A stretch of DNA of 45,793 bases from a virus: positions 1 through 45,793 of IMG/VR virus record IMGVR_UViG_3300037189_007227; one strand, given 5' to 3'. Each line of letters opens with the position of its first letter. Position 1 is the first letter of the stretch. Under the pieces are notes generated by a model, which was given only the letters and a program-made list of their open reading frames with translations, ran no database searches and was not told the DNA's origin. The position numbers and the translations under genes are program-made. Below, one piece after another: positions 14,012 through 22,705 of this stretch.

Positions 14012-14424
14012 CGTTTACCTCTCTTGTTGATGCTTAGAATACCCATGTCTACGAGTTGAGAGATGGAGCCGATAAGAGTGTTGGTTGCCATCTCAGAAAA
14101 GACCTTACGAGTTGTGGCCCATACCTCTGGCGGTATCTCGGCCTCTTCTCCAACCTGGTCTCGCTGTGCCTCAATAACGCCCTCCGCCATTGCGTGAGCA
14201 AAGACATAAAGCAGGGAGGTGAGGTGTGCAACTTTGCTTACGCGGACGTCGCTAGCAGTAATCTCTGCGTCAAACACTTCGTCGCTTATCTCTGGGCAAC
14301 CCAGATACTTGGCAACAGTCTCTGCTTCATTTACCTGAGAGTCGTAGATGAATCCACGAATCCTGGAAGTGAGTTCTGCCAAAGACATGTCTGCTGCCCT
14401 ACGACGGCGCTTGCGAAGAATCAC
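14008..14424 (-). CDS. Hypothetical protein
   Basis: 138 residues. The GTG at 14424, which forms GTGA with the polymerase stop, is preferred over a GTG five codons upstream. The N-terminus is strongly basic (RKRRRRAADMS) and the body is helical (SLLYVFAHAMAEGVIEAQRD; KVFSEMATNTLIGSISQLVD), ending KRGKR. DNA binding is plausible from charge alone. It is translationally coupled to polA upstream and to DUF3310 downstream. Confidence 0.6.
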   Translation of the reverse strand: MILRKRRRRAADMSLAELTSRIRGFIYDSQVNEAETVAKYLGCPEISDEVFDAEITASDVRVSKVAHLTSLLYVFAHAMAEGVIEAQRDQVGEEAEIPPEVWATTRKVFSEMATNTLIGSISQLVDMGILSINKRGKR

Positions 14425-16421
14425 TTTGCTTGACCCCACTTGTCTACGATGTTGACTTCGGCTATAAGAGGAACTGTAATCTCTTTTAGCTTGATTCCTT
14501 CCATAGACACGCGGATGGCTTCAGCAACCTCTTCTGCGCGGTCTTCGGGGCAAACGGTTACGAGTTCGTCGTGAACTGTGAGGATGACATTGATGTCAGG
14601 CTCATCCACAAAACAGGAGTGAGCGCGAACAATGGCAAGTTTCATGATGTCCGCAGCCGAACCCTGAATAACCGTGTTGAAAGCCTGTCGCTCTGCACGA
14701 GACAGCAGCCCCTGCTCTTTACTCAGCAGGTCAGGGATGTAACGACGACGCCCGAAGATGGTCTCCACATATGGGATTGGCTTTGTCTGCTTAGCCAACT
14801 GAACAATGGTGGCCTTGTACTTGGCAATCGAAGAGAACTTCTTCTCAAAGTCATTCAGCAGGTTCTTTGCCTCAGTTACCGTACACCCAATGTTTGAAGC
14901 AATCTTGTCGGGGCCAACGCCGTATGAGATTGCAAGCACAAGTGTCTTTCCCGCCTTGCGGTCAACGCCCATGGTATCACCGATGGTGGTGTAGATATCC
15001 CCACCAGTCAGGTAGTTATTGACCATCACGGGGTCGTGCGAAAATGCGGCAATGACGCGTGGCTCAATCTGGGAGTAGTCAGCGACAACCAGCTTGTGGC
15101 CTGGGGGAGCAATGAACAAGTTACGGATAAGTTTTCCGTAATCACCAGACGAGGGGATGTTCTGAAGATTGGGGTTGCTCGAAGAGAAGCGACCAGTCTC
15201 AGCACCGTGCGCTTTGAAGTCGGTGTGTACGCGCCCCTTGATAAGCAGACTCTTGCGCTCGGTAACGGTCTCCTTACCGTTGGTGACGCGCTTGACCATG
15301 CCACCCTTGTAAGGGGTTACATAGGTGGTCATAAGTTTGTTCAAGTCCTGGTACTCCAAGATTGCGTCAACAAGGTCATCTTTTCCACGGAACACCTCAA
15401 GAGCCTCGGAGCTTACCGAGAAGTGCTCTGGCCTAAGTTCCTCGCCGTTCTTACGCGCATCCTTGCCCTTAGGGGTTAGAGCCTGATTGAACTTGGGGTT
15501 TGGCTTTACGCGAGGCTTCTTGCCGTCCTCAGAGGCAAACAACAGTTTCTGCTTGACAGGAACAGAGTTGATGGAGAACGCCTTTCCTGCTGCCTTGTAC
15601 ACTCGAGCCTCGGCGTCAATCTTGTCTTTACCGATTTGCTCAGCGAGGATGTCGAGTTGTGCTTCGTCAATGGTTGCTCCGTGAAGTTCCATGTCGCACA
15701 AAGCGGCAAGTACATCCATCTCAAGTTTCCACACACGCTTGAGGTTTCCAGCAAGCTTAGGAATGAGTGCTTGATACAACTTCCACGTAACATCAGCGTC
15801 AATGCCCGAGTAGTTGGCAACATCGGCAAACGAGTACTCGGCAACGTTCTCACCGATGCCCTTGACAATCTTGATGCCGACTTCGCGCTCAACGCAGTCC
15901 ACAAGTTTCATCTTGTGCCGATTGAGGTTGTTGGTGATGAATGACGCCATAAGGGTGTCGAAGTGAGGTTTGCTAGGCACTACGCCTTTGTAGTACTTAG
16001 CAACCGACTTGAGGTCAAACTTGAGGTTGTGACCAATCTTGAGTGCAGGTCCAAACATGATGGGCTTGATTGCCTCAAACACATATGCTGGGGTAAGTTG
16101 CTTTGGAGCCTCGCCAAATACGGGCGTCCACAACTTGGTGTTCTTGGAGTAGTGTGCGTCGGTAAGTTCCTTGCCTTCTGCGGCACGGCGCGTTCCTGAA
16201 AGCAGGAGTGGCTTCTTGTAGTACTCAAACTCACCGTTGGGGTGTCCCATGGGGATAACGTCTGTACGACCTTCGGTGGCAAAAGACAGCCAGCACACGT
16301 CGTTGATTACAGGATTGATTCGGTCTTCACCGATAGTCTCCACGTCAAACGCAAACGCGTCTACTTTGGAATACGCTTCGACAAACTCTTGAAGTTGTTC
16401 TTCAGTGGTAATGATATTCAT
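14421..16421 (-). CDS. polA: Family-A DNA polymerase with 3'-5' exonuclease domain
   Basis: 666 residues from ATG 16421, which has GAGGG upstream; a GTG five codons earlier lacks a site. Exonuclease motifs: D26-x-E28 (FDVET), N132 ... D136 (GHNLKFDLK), Y204 ... D208 (YSGID). Polymerase motif A is ADYSQIEPR (D448), motif B RKAGKTLVLAISYG (R488, K492, Y500), motif C VHDE (617-619). There is no 5'-3' nuclease domain. At the position equivalent to E. coli Phe762 in motif B it has Leu (L496), a substitution tied in viral surveys to slower, possibly temperate replication. It is the replicative polymerase, with primase and DnaB encoded nearby. Confidence 0.97.
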   Translation of the reverse strand: MNIITTEEQLQEFVEAYSKVDAFAFDVETIGEDRINPVINDVCWLSFATEGRTDVIPMGHPNGEFEYYKKPLLLSGTRRAAEGKELTDAHYSKNTKLWTPVFGEAPKQLTPAYVFEAIKPIMFGPALKIGHNLKFDLKSVAKYYKGVVPSKPHFDTLMASFITNNLNRHKMKLVDCVEREVGIKIVKGIGENVAEYSFADVANYSGIDADVTWKLYQALIPKLAGNLKRVWKLEMDVLAALCDMELHGATIDEAQLDILAEQIGKDKIDAEARVYKAAGKAFSINSVPVKQKLLFASEDGKKPRVKPNPKFNQALTPKGKDARKNGEELRPEHFSVSSEALEVFRGKDDLVDAILEYQDLNKLMTTYVTPYKGGMVKRVTNGKETVTERKSLLIKGRVHTDFKAHGAETGRFSSSNPNLQNIPSSGDYGKLIRNLFIAPPGHKLVVADYSQIEPRVIAAFSHDPVMVNNYLTGGDIYTTIGDTMGVDRKAGKTLVLAISYGVGPDKIASNIGCTVTEAKNLLNDFEKKFSSIAKYKATIVQLAKQTKPIPYVETIFGRRRYIPDLLSKEQGLLSRAERQAFNTVIQGSAADIMKLAIVRAHSCFVDEPDINVILTVHDELVTVCPEDRAEEVAEAIRVSMEGIKLKEITVPLIAEVNIVDKWGQAK

Positions 16422-16447
16422 GCTTGCCCTCGACACAAGTTAGAAAA

Positions 16448-16491
16448 TGGGGGCTGAAGAGAGAAAGGAAAAGAAAGACTCTTCAGCCCCC
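16448..16491 (-). terminator. Strong hairpin terminator downstream of the SSB-like gene
   Basis: A perfect 13-bp stem (GGGGGCTGAAGAG at 16449-16461 and its complement at 16479-16491) with a 17-base loop lies between the stop of the single-strand-binding-like gene and polA. On the minus strand it is followed by ATTTTC, a short U tract. It would limit read-through from the highly expressed SSB-like gene into polA. The long loop is pyrimidine-rich in the transcript. PolA presumably relies on partial read-through or a promoter within this gap. Confidence 0.75.
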
Positions 16492-16508
16492 GTTTAGGGG
16501 AATGGAAG

Positions 16509-17183
16509 TTAGACCAGCGAACGAGCGATGGTCAAGAGTTCAGAACGTGGGGTCACGTAGACTGAATCCTTGCCGTGCAGAGGAACATTGGCGGCAATTG
16601 CGTCGATGTTCTCTGGGTCAAGCTCCCATTCTTCGGCAAGGTCCGTAGCACGAACACGGTCGAGGGTATACGTGGTCTGGGGACCGGAACCCTGCCGAGA
16701 AATGGCCCAGTAGTACTTGGTCAACGGACCGCGCTTCGGGTCGTCGCTAGCAGCGCGGAGCTGGCGAGCAAACGTCGGAGGAGCGGTCAGAATCTGTACC
16801 GAGGGTGTCTCGTCTGAAACAACGAGTACATTGAAAGCGAACTTTCCACGAGGCTTGTCGCCAAGAACGTCGCACAGGGGGCAACCCTCAGCGTCGTCTC
16901 CGAGGCAGACAAAAGACTTCTTGCCTTCGCGGTCAATCCAGTGCTGGTAGTACACCGAGAACGGCTCGTCCTCAAGGAAGCGCACAAGCTGTGCGTTGTC
17001 CGAGAACTTGAAGTCATTCGGGTATGCCGAATCCTTGGGCTTCAGCAGGGCGTCAGCAGCGCCCCAGCCAGCCTGCACGGAAGTGCCGTGCTTAGGAGTT
17101 GCGGTGGGACTGTCTTCGGCAAGCACCGCAGGGGTGTCGTCGATGTCGTAGTCATCAGCTTGGGTGGTTGGTAGGTTTACCAT
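16509..17183 (-). CDS. Single-stranded DNA-binding-like protein (gp32-like layout)
   Basis: 224 residues; ATG 17183 with AAGAAG upstream is chosen over longer in-frame frames lacking a site. The N-terminal 50 residues are acidic and low-complexity, then LLKPKDSAYPNDFKFSDN, a YYQHWIDREGKKSFVCLG strand pair, and a CLGDDAEGCPLC cysteine cluster (with H nearby) reminiscent of the zinc-containing OB-fold of T4 gp32. It is followed by its own terminator and preceded by a small gap, which fits an abundant stoichiometric protein. Position between polymerase and helicases supports the role; no sequence search was possible. Confidence 0.6.
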   Translation of the reverse strand: MVNLPTTQADDYDIDDTPAVLAEDSPTATPKHGTSVQAGWGAADALLKPKDSAYPNDFKFSDNAQLVRFLEDEPFSVYYQHWIDREGKKSFVCLGDDAEGCPLCDVLGDKPRGKFAFNVLVVSDETPSVQILTAPPTFARQLRAASDDPKRGPLTKYYWAISRQGSGPQTTYTLDRVRATDLAEEWELDPENIDAIAANVPLHGKDSVYVTPRSELLTIARSLV

Positions 17184-17235
17184 TTGGTTTCTTCTTTCGG
17201 TCGTGAGGCTTACGCACTCTATCGGTAGTGAGGCA

Positions 17236-17718
17236 TTACTGCTCTCGTGACACGGATTCCTTCCAGCGACGCACAAGCGTCTCTGTTAGGTCACCGAGTT
17301 GACTCCACTCTACACGAGCAGCGCCAAGAAGTCTACGCTTTCCAAACTCTTCGATAGCAATCTCAATTAGTTCCCGAGTGTAGACTCGGTTTCCGTTGAC
17401 CTTTTTATCGTTGAGCGTTTTTGAGCGAAGACGGTAGGGAGCGATAGGGATATACCCTTTCTTCTCCCATAAGCGGATAGTGACAATTTTTTTCTCAAGT
17501 GCCTCTGCAAGCGCACCGATAGTAAATACCTCAGTTTCCACTCCCTGTAGGGTCTTTATGATGGGATTTGCATCCCAGCCGTTTGACTCTCCACGAAGCT
17601 TAGCATTGCGCTTTTCGTTTTGTGGAGTTGCTTCACGGCGTGGCTTATTAGAGCCTGGAACTTTATCGAGACCCTGAAAGGCTTCAAGAATCTCTTTCTC
17701 ACTGCGTAGTCCTGGCAT
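17236..17718 (-). CDS. MerR-like helix-turn-helix regulator
   Basis: 160 residues. Residues 64-120 have the MerR winged helix layout: EVFTIGALAEALEKKIVTIR (helix-turn-helix), LWEKKGYIP, an arginine-containing wing and GNRVYTRELIEIA. The N-terminal 60 residues are polar and basic (KPRREATPQNEKRNAKL), and the C-terminal helix (LLGAARVEWSQLGDLTETLV) may dimerise. It could regulate the replication operon. The start forms TAATG with the coiled-coil gene upstream. Confidence 0.75.
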   Translation of the reverse strand: MPGLRSEKEILEAFQGLDKVPGSNKPRREATPQNEKRNAKLRGESNGWDANPIIKTLQGVETEVFTIGALAEALEKKIVTIRLWEKKGYIPIAPYRLRSKTLNDKKVNGNRVYTRELIEIAIEEFGKRRLLGAARVEWSQLGDLTETLVRRWKESVSREQ

Positions 17719-18161
17719 TACTTCTTCTTAGTCATCAAGGCCCAGGTAATGCTGACAGGGAACATCTCGTCCAGTTCCTCTTCACTAATCTTGTCCTGGT
17801 ATAGGCAAGCCATGAGGGCGTCTTCGTCAATCATGCGAACCATCTTGTAGACATCATCCTCAATGCCATTGCGAGAAATGATTTCATCGGCAACCTGCTC
17901 ATTGAGTTTGCGCGAGCGACGAGCAACCTTCTCAAGGCGAACGATGCCTTCGATGGGCATAGGCAGGTCAAGCAGGATGTTACCGCTTTCCTCTTCAAAG
18001 CCCTCTTGCTCAAGCTGTGCAAACAACTTCTCACGGAGTTCGCTCTTGCGCTTTTCCATGAACTCAATAGAAGACTTGAGCTTCATGTACTCGCTTACTT
18101 GAGTCTCCAGTGCATCGGGGTCGGCAAACCGAGCGCCCTCTTCTTCAATCCTGTTAGCCAC
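17718..18161 (-). CDS. Hypothetical coiled-coil protein
   Basis: 147 residues, GTG start with AAAGGAG upstream. The first 60 residues are a charged coiled coil (YMKLKSSIEFMEKRKSELRE KLF is split by no break in the heptads), then two short strands (ILLDLPMPIEGIVRLEK) and a second helical, acidic half. Similar coiled-coil proteins lie beside helicase or polymerase genes in other phages, but I recognise no named family. It is coupled to the MerR-like gene. Confidence 0.6.
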   Translation of the reverse strand: MANRIEEEGARFADPDALETQVSEYMKLKSSIEFMEKRKSELREKLFAQLEQEGFEEESGNILLDLPMPIEGIVRLEKVARRSRKLNEQVADEIISRNGIEDDVYKMVRMIDEDALMACLYQDKISEEELDEMFPVSITWALMTKKK

Positions 18162-18170
18162 GATTCTCCT

Positions 18171-19739
18171 TTAGGTGGACTGTACTGAAAGAAAGCTTAG
18201 CAGACTGCCTACGGAAAGGTCGATACCGCCACGCGCGTTGATTCCCTCACCATCAAGAACCGCTCCTGCTACCGCACTCTTTTGCTTGAGCATGTCGTAC
18301 TGACGCTGCTCAATGGAACCGTCTACCAAGAAATCTTGAATGGTAATGCTAGGCCACTTGGAAGATGTTCGGTTGATGCGACCGTTGCGCTGAACCGACA
18401 TACCCGCTGACCATGGCTGGTCAAAGTTGACGAGCAGGTTTGCTTGTGGGAGGTCAACGCCGTAACCACCAGCGTCCGAGCTAACGAGTACGCGAACGTC
18501 TGGTTCTGTCTGGAAACTTACTTTGCTCTCTTCTTTTTCCTTGGCGTTCATCTTGCCTGTGTACGGAAGTGCCTTGTAACCCTTTGCGTTGAGTCGCTCA
18601 ATGATGTGGGATACCGAACCGAGGTACGACGAGAAAACAACCGCCTTGTATGTAGGGTCGATTTCGAGGTGGTCGGAAAGATAAGCTACACAAGCGTCGA
18701 GTTTTGGATACTTGGTAAACCCTTCAAGTAAACCGTCCTCACCCAACTCAAATGCGTAACTACTTCCGGAACCATTCTGTGCTGCAAAGTTGTGGTAGCT
18801 GTCAATCAGCAAGTCGGGGCTGGAGCACAGCTGACGAAGAGCGGTGATTCGAGCCATGAGTTCTCCGCGCATGCCGTTGGCTGGGTCGCTGGAGTCATTC
18901 CACTGACCATAGTGCGAAGCAACATTGAAGTTTGCTCCGAACATCAAGCTGGCTTCCAACAGCATCTCTTGAAGGTCTTTGGCAATGTAGTTGTAGAGTT
19001 TGCGCGTACGCGAATCAAGCGTGACAAGTATTGGCTCGCGGTACGTGGCATCGGGTAGGAAGGGCTTTACATCCTCGTCGGTCTGTGACTTGCGCACCGT
19101 GTGCTCTTGGAGTCGTTCGTGCAAAACGGGGAGGTTGCGGTAACGCTGTACTCCACCAAAATGATTGCGGACAATAAAGGTGTTGTCAAACAGGTCAAAG
19201 CGTCCCAGGACATCTTTGTTTACGAACTGCATGATTGAGTACACCTCTTCTGGGCGACCGTTCTCAATTGGAGTTCCTGTAAGCGCAAACTTTACGGGGA
19301 TGTTCTTGGCGAGTTCCTTTACCTTCTTTGCTCGCTTTGCCCTGAAACCTTTAATGGCGGTTGCTTCGTCGCAAACGATTGACGAGAAAGAGAACTGCTT
19401 GAGCGTCTCCCAGTCATTGACTACCTGTTCGTAGTTCATGATGACGTAGTTGTACTCAGTGCTCTCTGCGTACTGCTTCTCTCGCTGCTTTGGAGTTCCG
19501 TCGATGACAATCGCGGTAGAGTCGCTGAACTTCTCAATCTCCGTCTTCCACTGATACTTGAGGCTTGACAGGCACAGTACCAGCGTAATGTCCGAGGGGT
19601 CCTTGCGGAGTTCCTCGATAGCAGCAATGGTCATGGGCGTTTTGCCTAGACCCATTTCATAGGCAACAAGAATCTTTTTCTTGTCAACCATCTTTTCTAC
19701 AGCCTCAATTTGGTAAGGCTTAAGTGTTCCCTTAAACAT
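18171..19739 (-). CDS. SNF2-family DEAD/DEAH-box helicase
   Basis: 522 residues from ATG 19739 (MFKGTLKPYQ), nine bases after GGAG; ATGs a few codons upstream, inside the primase gene, cannot be excluded. Motifs in order: Q-motif YQIEAVEKM, Walker A EMGLGKT (28-34), CDEATAIKG (motif II), LTGTPIENG (motif III), and in the second lobe SSDAGGYGVDLPQANLL with SVQRNGRINR (motifs V-VI). SNF2 ATPases translocate on duplex DNA and strip proteins or remodel forks; phage members probably act in replication or recombination. It overlaps the primase gene by eight bases. Confidence 0.9.
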   Translation of the reverse strand: MFKGTLKPYQIEAVEKMVDKKKILVAYEMGLGKTPMTIAAIEELRKDPSDITLVLCLSSLKYQWKTEIEKFSDSTAIVIDGTPKQREKQYAESTEYNYVIMNYEQVVNDWETLKQFSFSSIVCDEATAIKGFRAKRAKKVKELAKNIPVKFALTGTPIENGRPEEVYSIMQFVNKDVLGRFDLFDNTFIVRNHFGGVQRYRNLPVLHERLQEHTVRKSQTDEDVKPFLPDATYREPILVTLDSRTRKLYNYIAKDLQEMLLEASLMFGANFNVASHYGQWNDSSDPANGMRGELMARITALRQLCSSPDLLIDSYHNFAAQNGSGSSYAFELGEDGLLEGFTKYPKLDACVAYLSDHLEIDPTYKAVVFSSYLGSVSHIIERLNAKGYKALPYTGKMNAKEKEESKVSFQTEPDVRVLVSSDAGGYGVDLPQANLLVNFDQPWSAGMSVQRNGRINRTSSKWPSITIQDFLVDGSIEQRQYDMLKQKSAVAGAVLDGEGINARGGIDLSVGSLLSFLSVQST

Positions 19740-20709
19740 ACGCTGCATCTCCATACAGGAAAAACTTGGAATTGTCAATACCCCAAGCTATTTCTTCGTC
19801 TGTCAAATCTCCTGGGTCTTTCTTTCCGGAATCCCCGTAGTTAAAGAAGGATAGGTTGAGACCATAGGTCAGCGCAAGGTCGAGCATTTCTTTGGACGCC
19901 TTTTGACCTGCAGGGTCGACCTTGGGGTTGTCGAAAGCAGCGATGACACGGCTTGCGCTACGCAACAGCTTTATCTGGTCTTCGCTCACTGACGAACCAC
20001 AGATTGCTACCGCTCCCATGAATCCAGCAGTGTAAAGCCGTGCGCAATCCAAGGGCGACTCAACAACATACACGGTATCTTCATCAAGCATGTTGAGGCC
20101 AAAAAGAGTTCGTGACTTAGGAAGACCAGGTGGTCTGTTCATAAAACTCCTGGTCAGAGTGCCTTTCTCCTGCCAGCCAAGCAGCCTGTGAGTGCGAGGC
20201 TCGCGGAAAGGGAACACCCACGAAGAGTTCTTAGCGTCCCACAGGATGCCGTAAGCACGAGTTGACTCCAGAGAAATGTTTCGTGACTGGAGTTGCTCTA
20301 GCGGAGGGTCAACAAATACTGCGAGTCGTGCGTCCGACATCTCGAGCGGCTTTGGTGCCGAGGAGATACGGGTTGGGATACGGCTAAGTTCTTCTGCCAG
20401 CTTGTCTGGTGAAACTTCGGTGATGGTTGACAACCACACCTTTGCGGAGTCGTAGTCATACTCCCTGACATCGCCCCAAGATGTGAGGTAAAACTCTTTG
20501 ACATCGCAGATGAGTTGGTAGATGTTTCCCTTGTAGTGGCAAGAAAAACAAATGTGCTGACCCGTGCTGAGGTTGACCCACCACGAAGGAGAGTTATCCT
20601 GCTTTCCAGTACGCTCAAGGTGCATCGGGCAAAGACCCAACGCCTCATTGCCTCGGACGTCTGTCTCGAGGCCAAGTTCTTCTAGAACGAGTTCAATGTC
20701 AAGTTCCAT
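19732..20709 (-). CDS. DnaG-like primase (zinc finger plus TOPRIM)
   Basis: 325 residues; ATG 20709 overlaps the helicase stop (TAATG). The N-terminal zinc finger has CPMH (27-30) and CFSC (54-57), then SPSWWVNL and the primase core. A TOPRIM domain is shown by TVYVVESPLDCARLY (catalytic Glu) and the later VIAAFDNPKVDPAG aspartates. It synthesises RNA primers for lagging-strand replication by the phage polymerase. It lacks the long C-terminal helicase-binding domain of bacterial DnaG and is encoded apart from DnaB rather than fused to it. Confidence 0.88.
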   Translation of the reverse strand: MELDIELVLEELGLETDVRGNEALGLCPMHLERTGKQDNSPSWWVNLSTGQHICFSCHYKGNIYQLICDVKEFYLTSWGDVREYDYDSAKVWLSTITEVSPDKLAEELSRIPTRISSAPKPLEMSDARLAVFVDPPLEQLQSRNISLESTRAYGILWDAKNSSWVFPFREPRTHRLLGWQEKGTLTRSFMNRPPGLPKSRTLFGLNMLDEDTVYVVESPLDCARLYTAGFMGAVAICGSSVSEDQIKLLRSASRVIAAFDNPKVDPAGQKASKEMLDLALTYGLNLSFFNYGDSGKKDPGDLTDEEIAWGIDNSKFFLYGDAAYV

Positions 20710-21959
20710 TAGAGGTTCCCGTAGGGTACGCAGAACTTGCAACTGTTTCCAGCAACCTCATCGTGGAAGCAACCAGTGTCCCACTTCCAAGTCATCAGGT
20801 TTTCCTCGGGTCCACAGTTACGCGACTGGACCACACGGAGCAAACGCTGTTCCTCGTTAGCCTCAACAGGCTCGAGACCAAGGATTACATCCGAGTCTTG
20901 GAAGAACGATGACGAGTAACCGATGGAGTCAGCAGAAACCTTACTGCCCTTCATCTTCCAAAGCAGGGTCTGCGTGGTGATGACGACAGGGATGTCGAGT
21001 TGCTGTGCTACGCGCTTGAGTCCACGAGTGATGTTGGTCAGTGCCTGAGGCGTGTTGGAATCTCCCGTGACTTGGTCAAGCATCAGGTACACACCATCAA
21101 CAAAAAGAATGTCTGGCTTTAGCTGGTCTGCCTTTGCCAGCAGAGCGTCAATCGTAAGTCCGTTGACGGCATCTACGAGGTGGAAGGGGTGCTGAGTAGC
21201 CATCTCCTCAAGCATGGATTTATACCGCTCCTCTTCCTGCTGGTTCAGCTTTCCTCGACGCAGGCTGGTGTGGTTGAGGTGGGCACGCATGGCGTCGTGA
21301 CGCTGAGACTGCTCGTGGTTGTTCATCTCAAAAGACTGGAACATTGGAACTTTGCCGACCTTGTGGGTGTTGATTGCAACCTGCAAAGCAATCTGCGACT
21401 TACCCGTCTTGGGTGGAGCAATGACGGTAATCAACTGTCCCCCTTGCAGTCCTGCGGTTGCCTCATCAATCTTTGCAAAGCCTGTGGGAATGCCAAGGAA
21501 CTCTGCGCCCTGAACATTCTCATACTCAAGAAAACGATTCGTTGGGTCTTTCGACAGGTCGATGTGGTGAGTACCAATCTGACCCTGCTCGTTGACAAGG
21601 GTAACCGTCTTCGACATCTCGTTGACGGCTGCCTCGTGGTCGTTTGTGCGAAGCAACTCAACAACACTGTTGGCACCAACTAGGGCGAGGCTACGGCGAC
21701 GGAACTCGACCATCTTGTCGATGAGGTAGTCAATCGAATCTTCAACATTGATTGCCTCAAAGTTTGGGAAGTTATCCCGAACCGTGGTGTAGGTGGGAAC
21801 CTCACGGTAGCGACCGTAATGTTCTCGCACAAACTTCCATACGCGACGAAGGTCATCGTCAACTACCCAGTCATCCTGAATACCCTGCTCTAGTACAGGG
21901 ATGATGTTGCGGTCAATGATGACCTTGCTGAGTAGCCGATACTCGTTGTCGTGTGCCAT
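20709..21959 (-). CDS. dnaB: DnaB-like replicative helicase
   Basis: 416 residues, ATG with GAGGG upstream. The N-terminal ~110 residues are the helical DnaB_N-like region; the RecA-like motor has TGFAKIDEATAGLQGG, Walker A APPKTGKS (181-188), FEMNN (E211) and Walker B DILFVDG, then VVITTQ. It is a hexameric 5'-3' helicase loaded by the DnaC-like protein encoded at 22702-23424. The C-terminus ends with CFHDEVAGNSCKFC (C397, C407, C410), a possible zinc knuckle not usual for DnaB. Coupled to primase downstream. Confidence 0.92.
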   Translation of the reverse strand: MAHDNEYRLLSKVIIDRNIIPVLEQGIQDDWVVDDDLRRVWKFVREHYGRYREVPTYTTVRDNFPNFEAINVEDSIDYLIDKMVEFRRRSLALVGANSVVELLRTNDHEAAVNEMSKTVTLVNEQGQIGTHHIDLSKDPTNRFLEYENVQGAEFLGIPTGFAKIDEATAGLQGGQLITVIAPPKTGKSQIALQVAINTHKVGKVPMFQSFEMNNHEQSQRHDAMRAHLNHTSLRRGKLNQQEEERYKSMLEEMATQHPFHLVDAVNGLTIDALLAKADQLKPDILFVDGVYLMLDQVTGDSNTPQALTNITRGLKRVAQQLDIPVVITTQTLLWKMKGSKVSADSIGYSSSFFQDSDVILGLEPVEANEEQRLLRVVQSRNCGPEENLMTWKWDTGCFHDEVAGNSCKFCVPYGNL

Positions 21960-21980
21960 TATTACCCTCGATTTTTGTTA

Positions 21981-22400
21981 CTAAAGATTTTGGATTTCGA
22001 TTCCCCATGAACCGTATCGTGCAACCCTCTCGGTTATATCAATAACACCCTTGAGGTTTGCTCTGTAGGGCAACTCGCCCACAAAGTCGGAAATGCTGTC
22101 GTAAAGTTCTGCGTAGTTAAACGGGTTTCCACCCCGACTATCCAAGCGAGCCATCAGTTTATCCAGATGTTCCTGTGTCCACAACTCGTCAGCAAAAGCG
22201 GCAAGTTCTACAGATAAACCATATTGTGCTGCTCTGTTCCACAACAGGGACAGCACTGGATTATTGAGAGACTTTACTACCCGAGTGAGCTTAGAGCCAG
22301 TAAACAGACGCTTGCTCTCATCTAAATCAGAGACTACTGCGACGTCAATAACAACAATGATTCGTGGGGGAGTCTCGTTTGAGATGTCCCCCCCTTTCAT
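21981..22400 (-). CDS. Hypothetical protein
   Basis: 139 residues; the start forms ATGA with the upstream SWIM-protein stop. RIIVVIDVAVVSD could be an N-terminal beta strand-loop, followed by helices (NPVLSLLWNRAAQYGLSVEL) and LDKLMARLDSRGGNPFNYAE. The pattern of strand, helix and acidic loops recalls a small alpha/beta fold such as HAD or Toprim but no motif is convincing. It lies between the helicase and loader genes, so a replication role is possible. Confidence 0.6.
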   Translation of the reverse strand: MKGGDISNETPPRIIVVIDVAVVSDLDESKRLFTGSKLTRVVKSLNNPVLSLLWNRAAQYGLSVELAAFADELWTQEHLDKLMARLDSRGGNPFNYAELYDSISDFVGELPYRANLKGVIDITERVARYGSWGIEIQNL

Positions 22401-22705
22401 TTCAGTACCTGAATCGGTGCGTGGTGCAGGAGCAGGTCCCTGAACAGGTCGGCATCTTCCATAGCCGTCTTGATGGTTTCATCGCTGACATCTTCGGGGA
22501 GCCGAACTGAGAAAACACCGTTGTTCTCTTCGATGATGTTCTTTACATAGCGAACGTGCTTGCAACGCTTACCTTGCTTGTATACATCACAGGTGCAACG
22601 CATCCGCTTGTACTCTTCAGCATCAGCCTCAACTTCATGGACGCCTTCGTCGGACAAGAAGAACTGAACTGTTCGCCAATCAATTCCCACGCTCGCGCCT
22701 TTCAT
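22397..22705 (-). CDS. SWIM-like zinc-finger protein
   Basis: 102 residues, coupled on both sides by ATGA overlaps. After an N-terminal beta-hairpin (TVQFFLSDEGVHEVEADAEE) comes C-T-C-x8-C-K-H (MRCTCDVYKQGKRCKHVRYV), the C-x-C-x(n)-C-x-H signature of SWIM zinc fingers, in the usual position after two strands. SWIM domains mediate DNA or protein contacts in recombination and chromatin factors. Its place between DnaB and the helicase loader suggests it joins the replication or recombination complex; this is inferred. Confidence 0.75.
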   Translation of the reverse strand: MKGASVGIDWRTVQFFLSDEGVHEVEADAEEYKRMRCTCDVYKQGKRCKHVRYVKNIIEENNGVFSVRLPEDVSDETIKTAMEDADLFRDLLLHHAPIQVLK

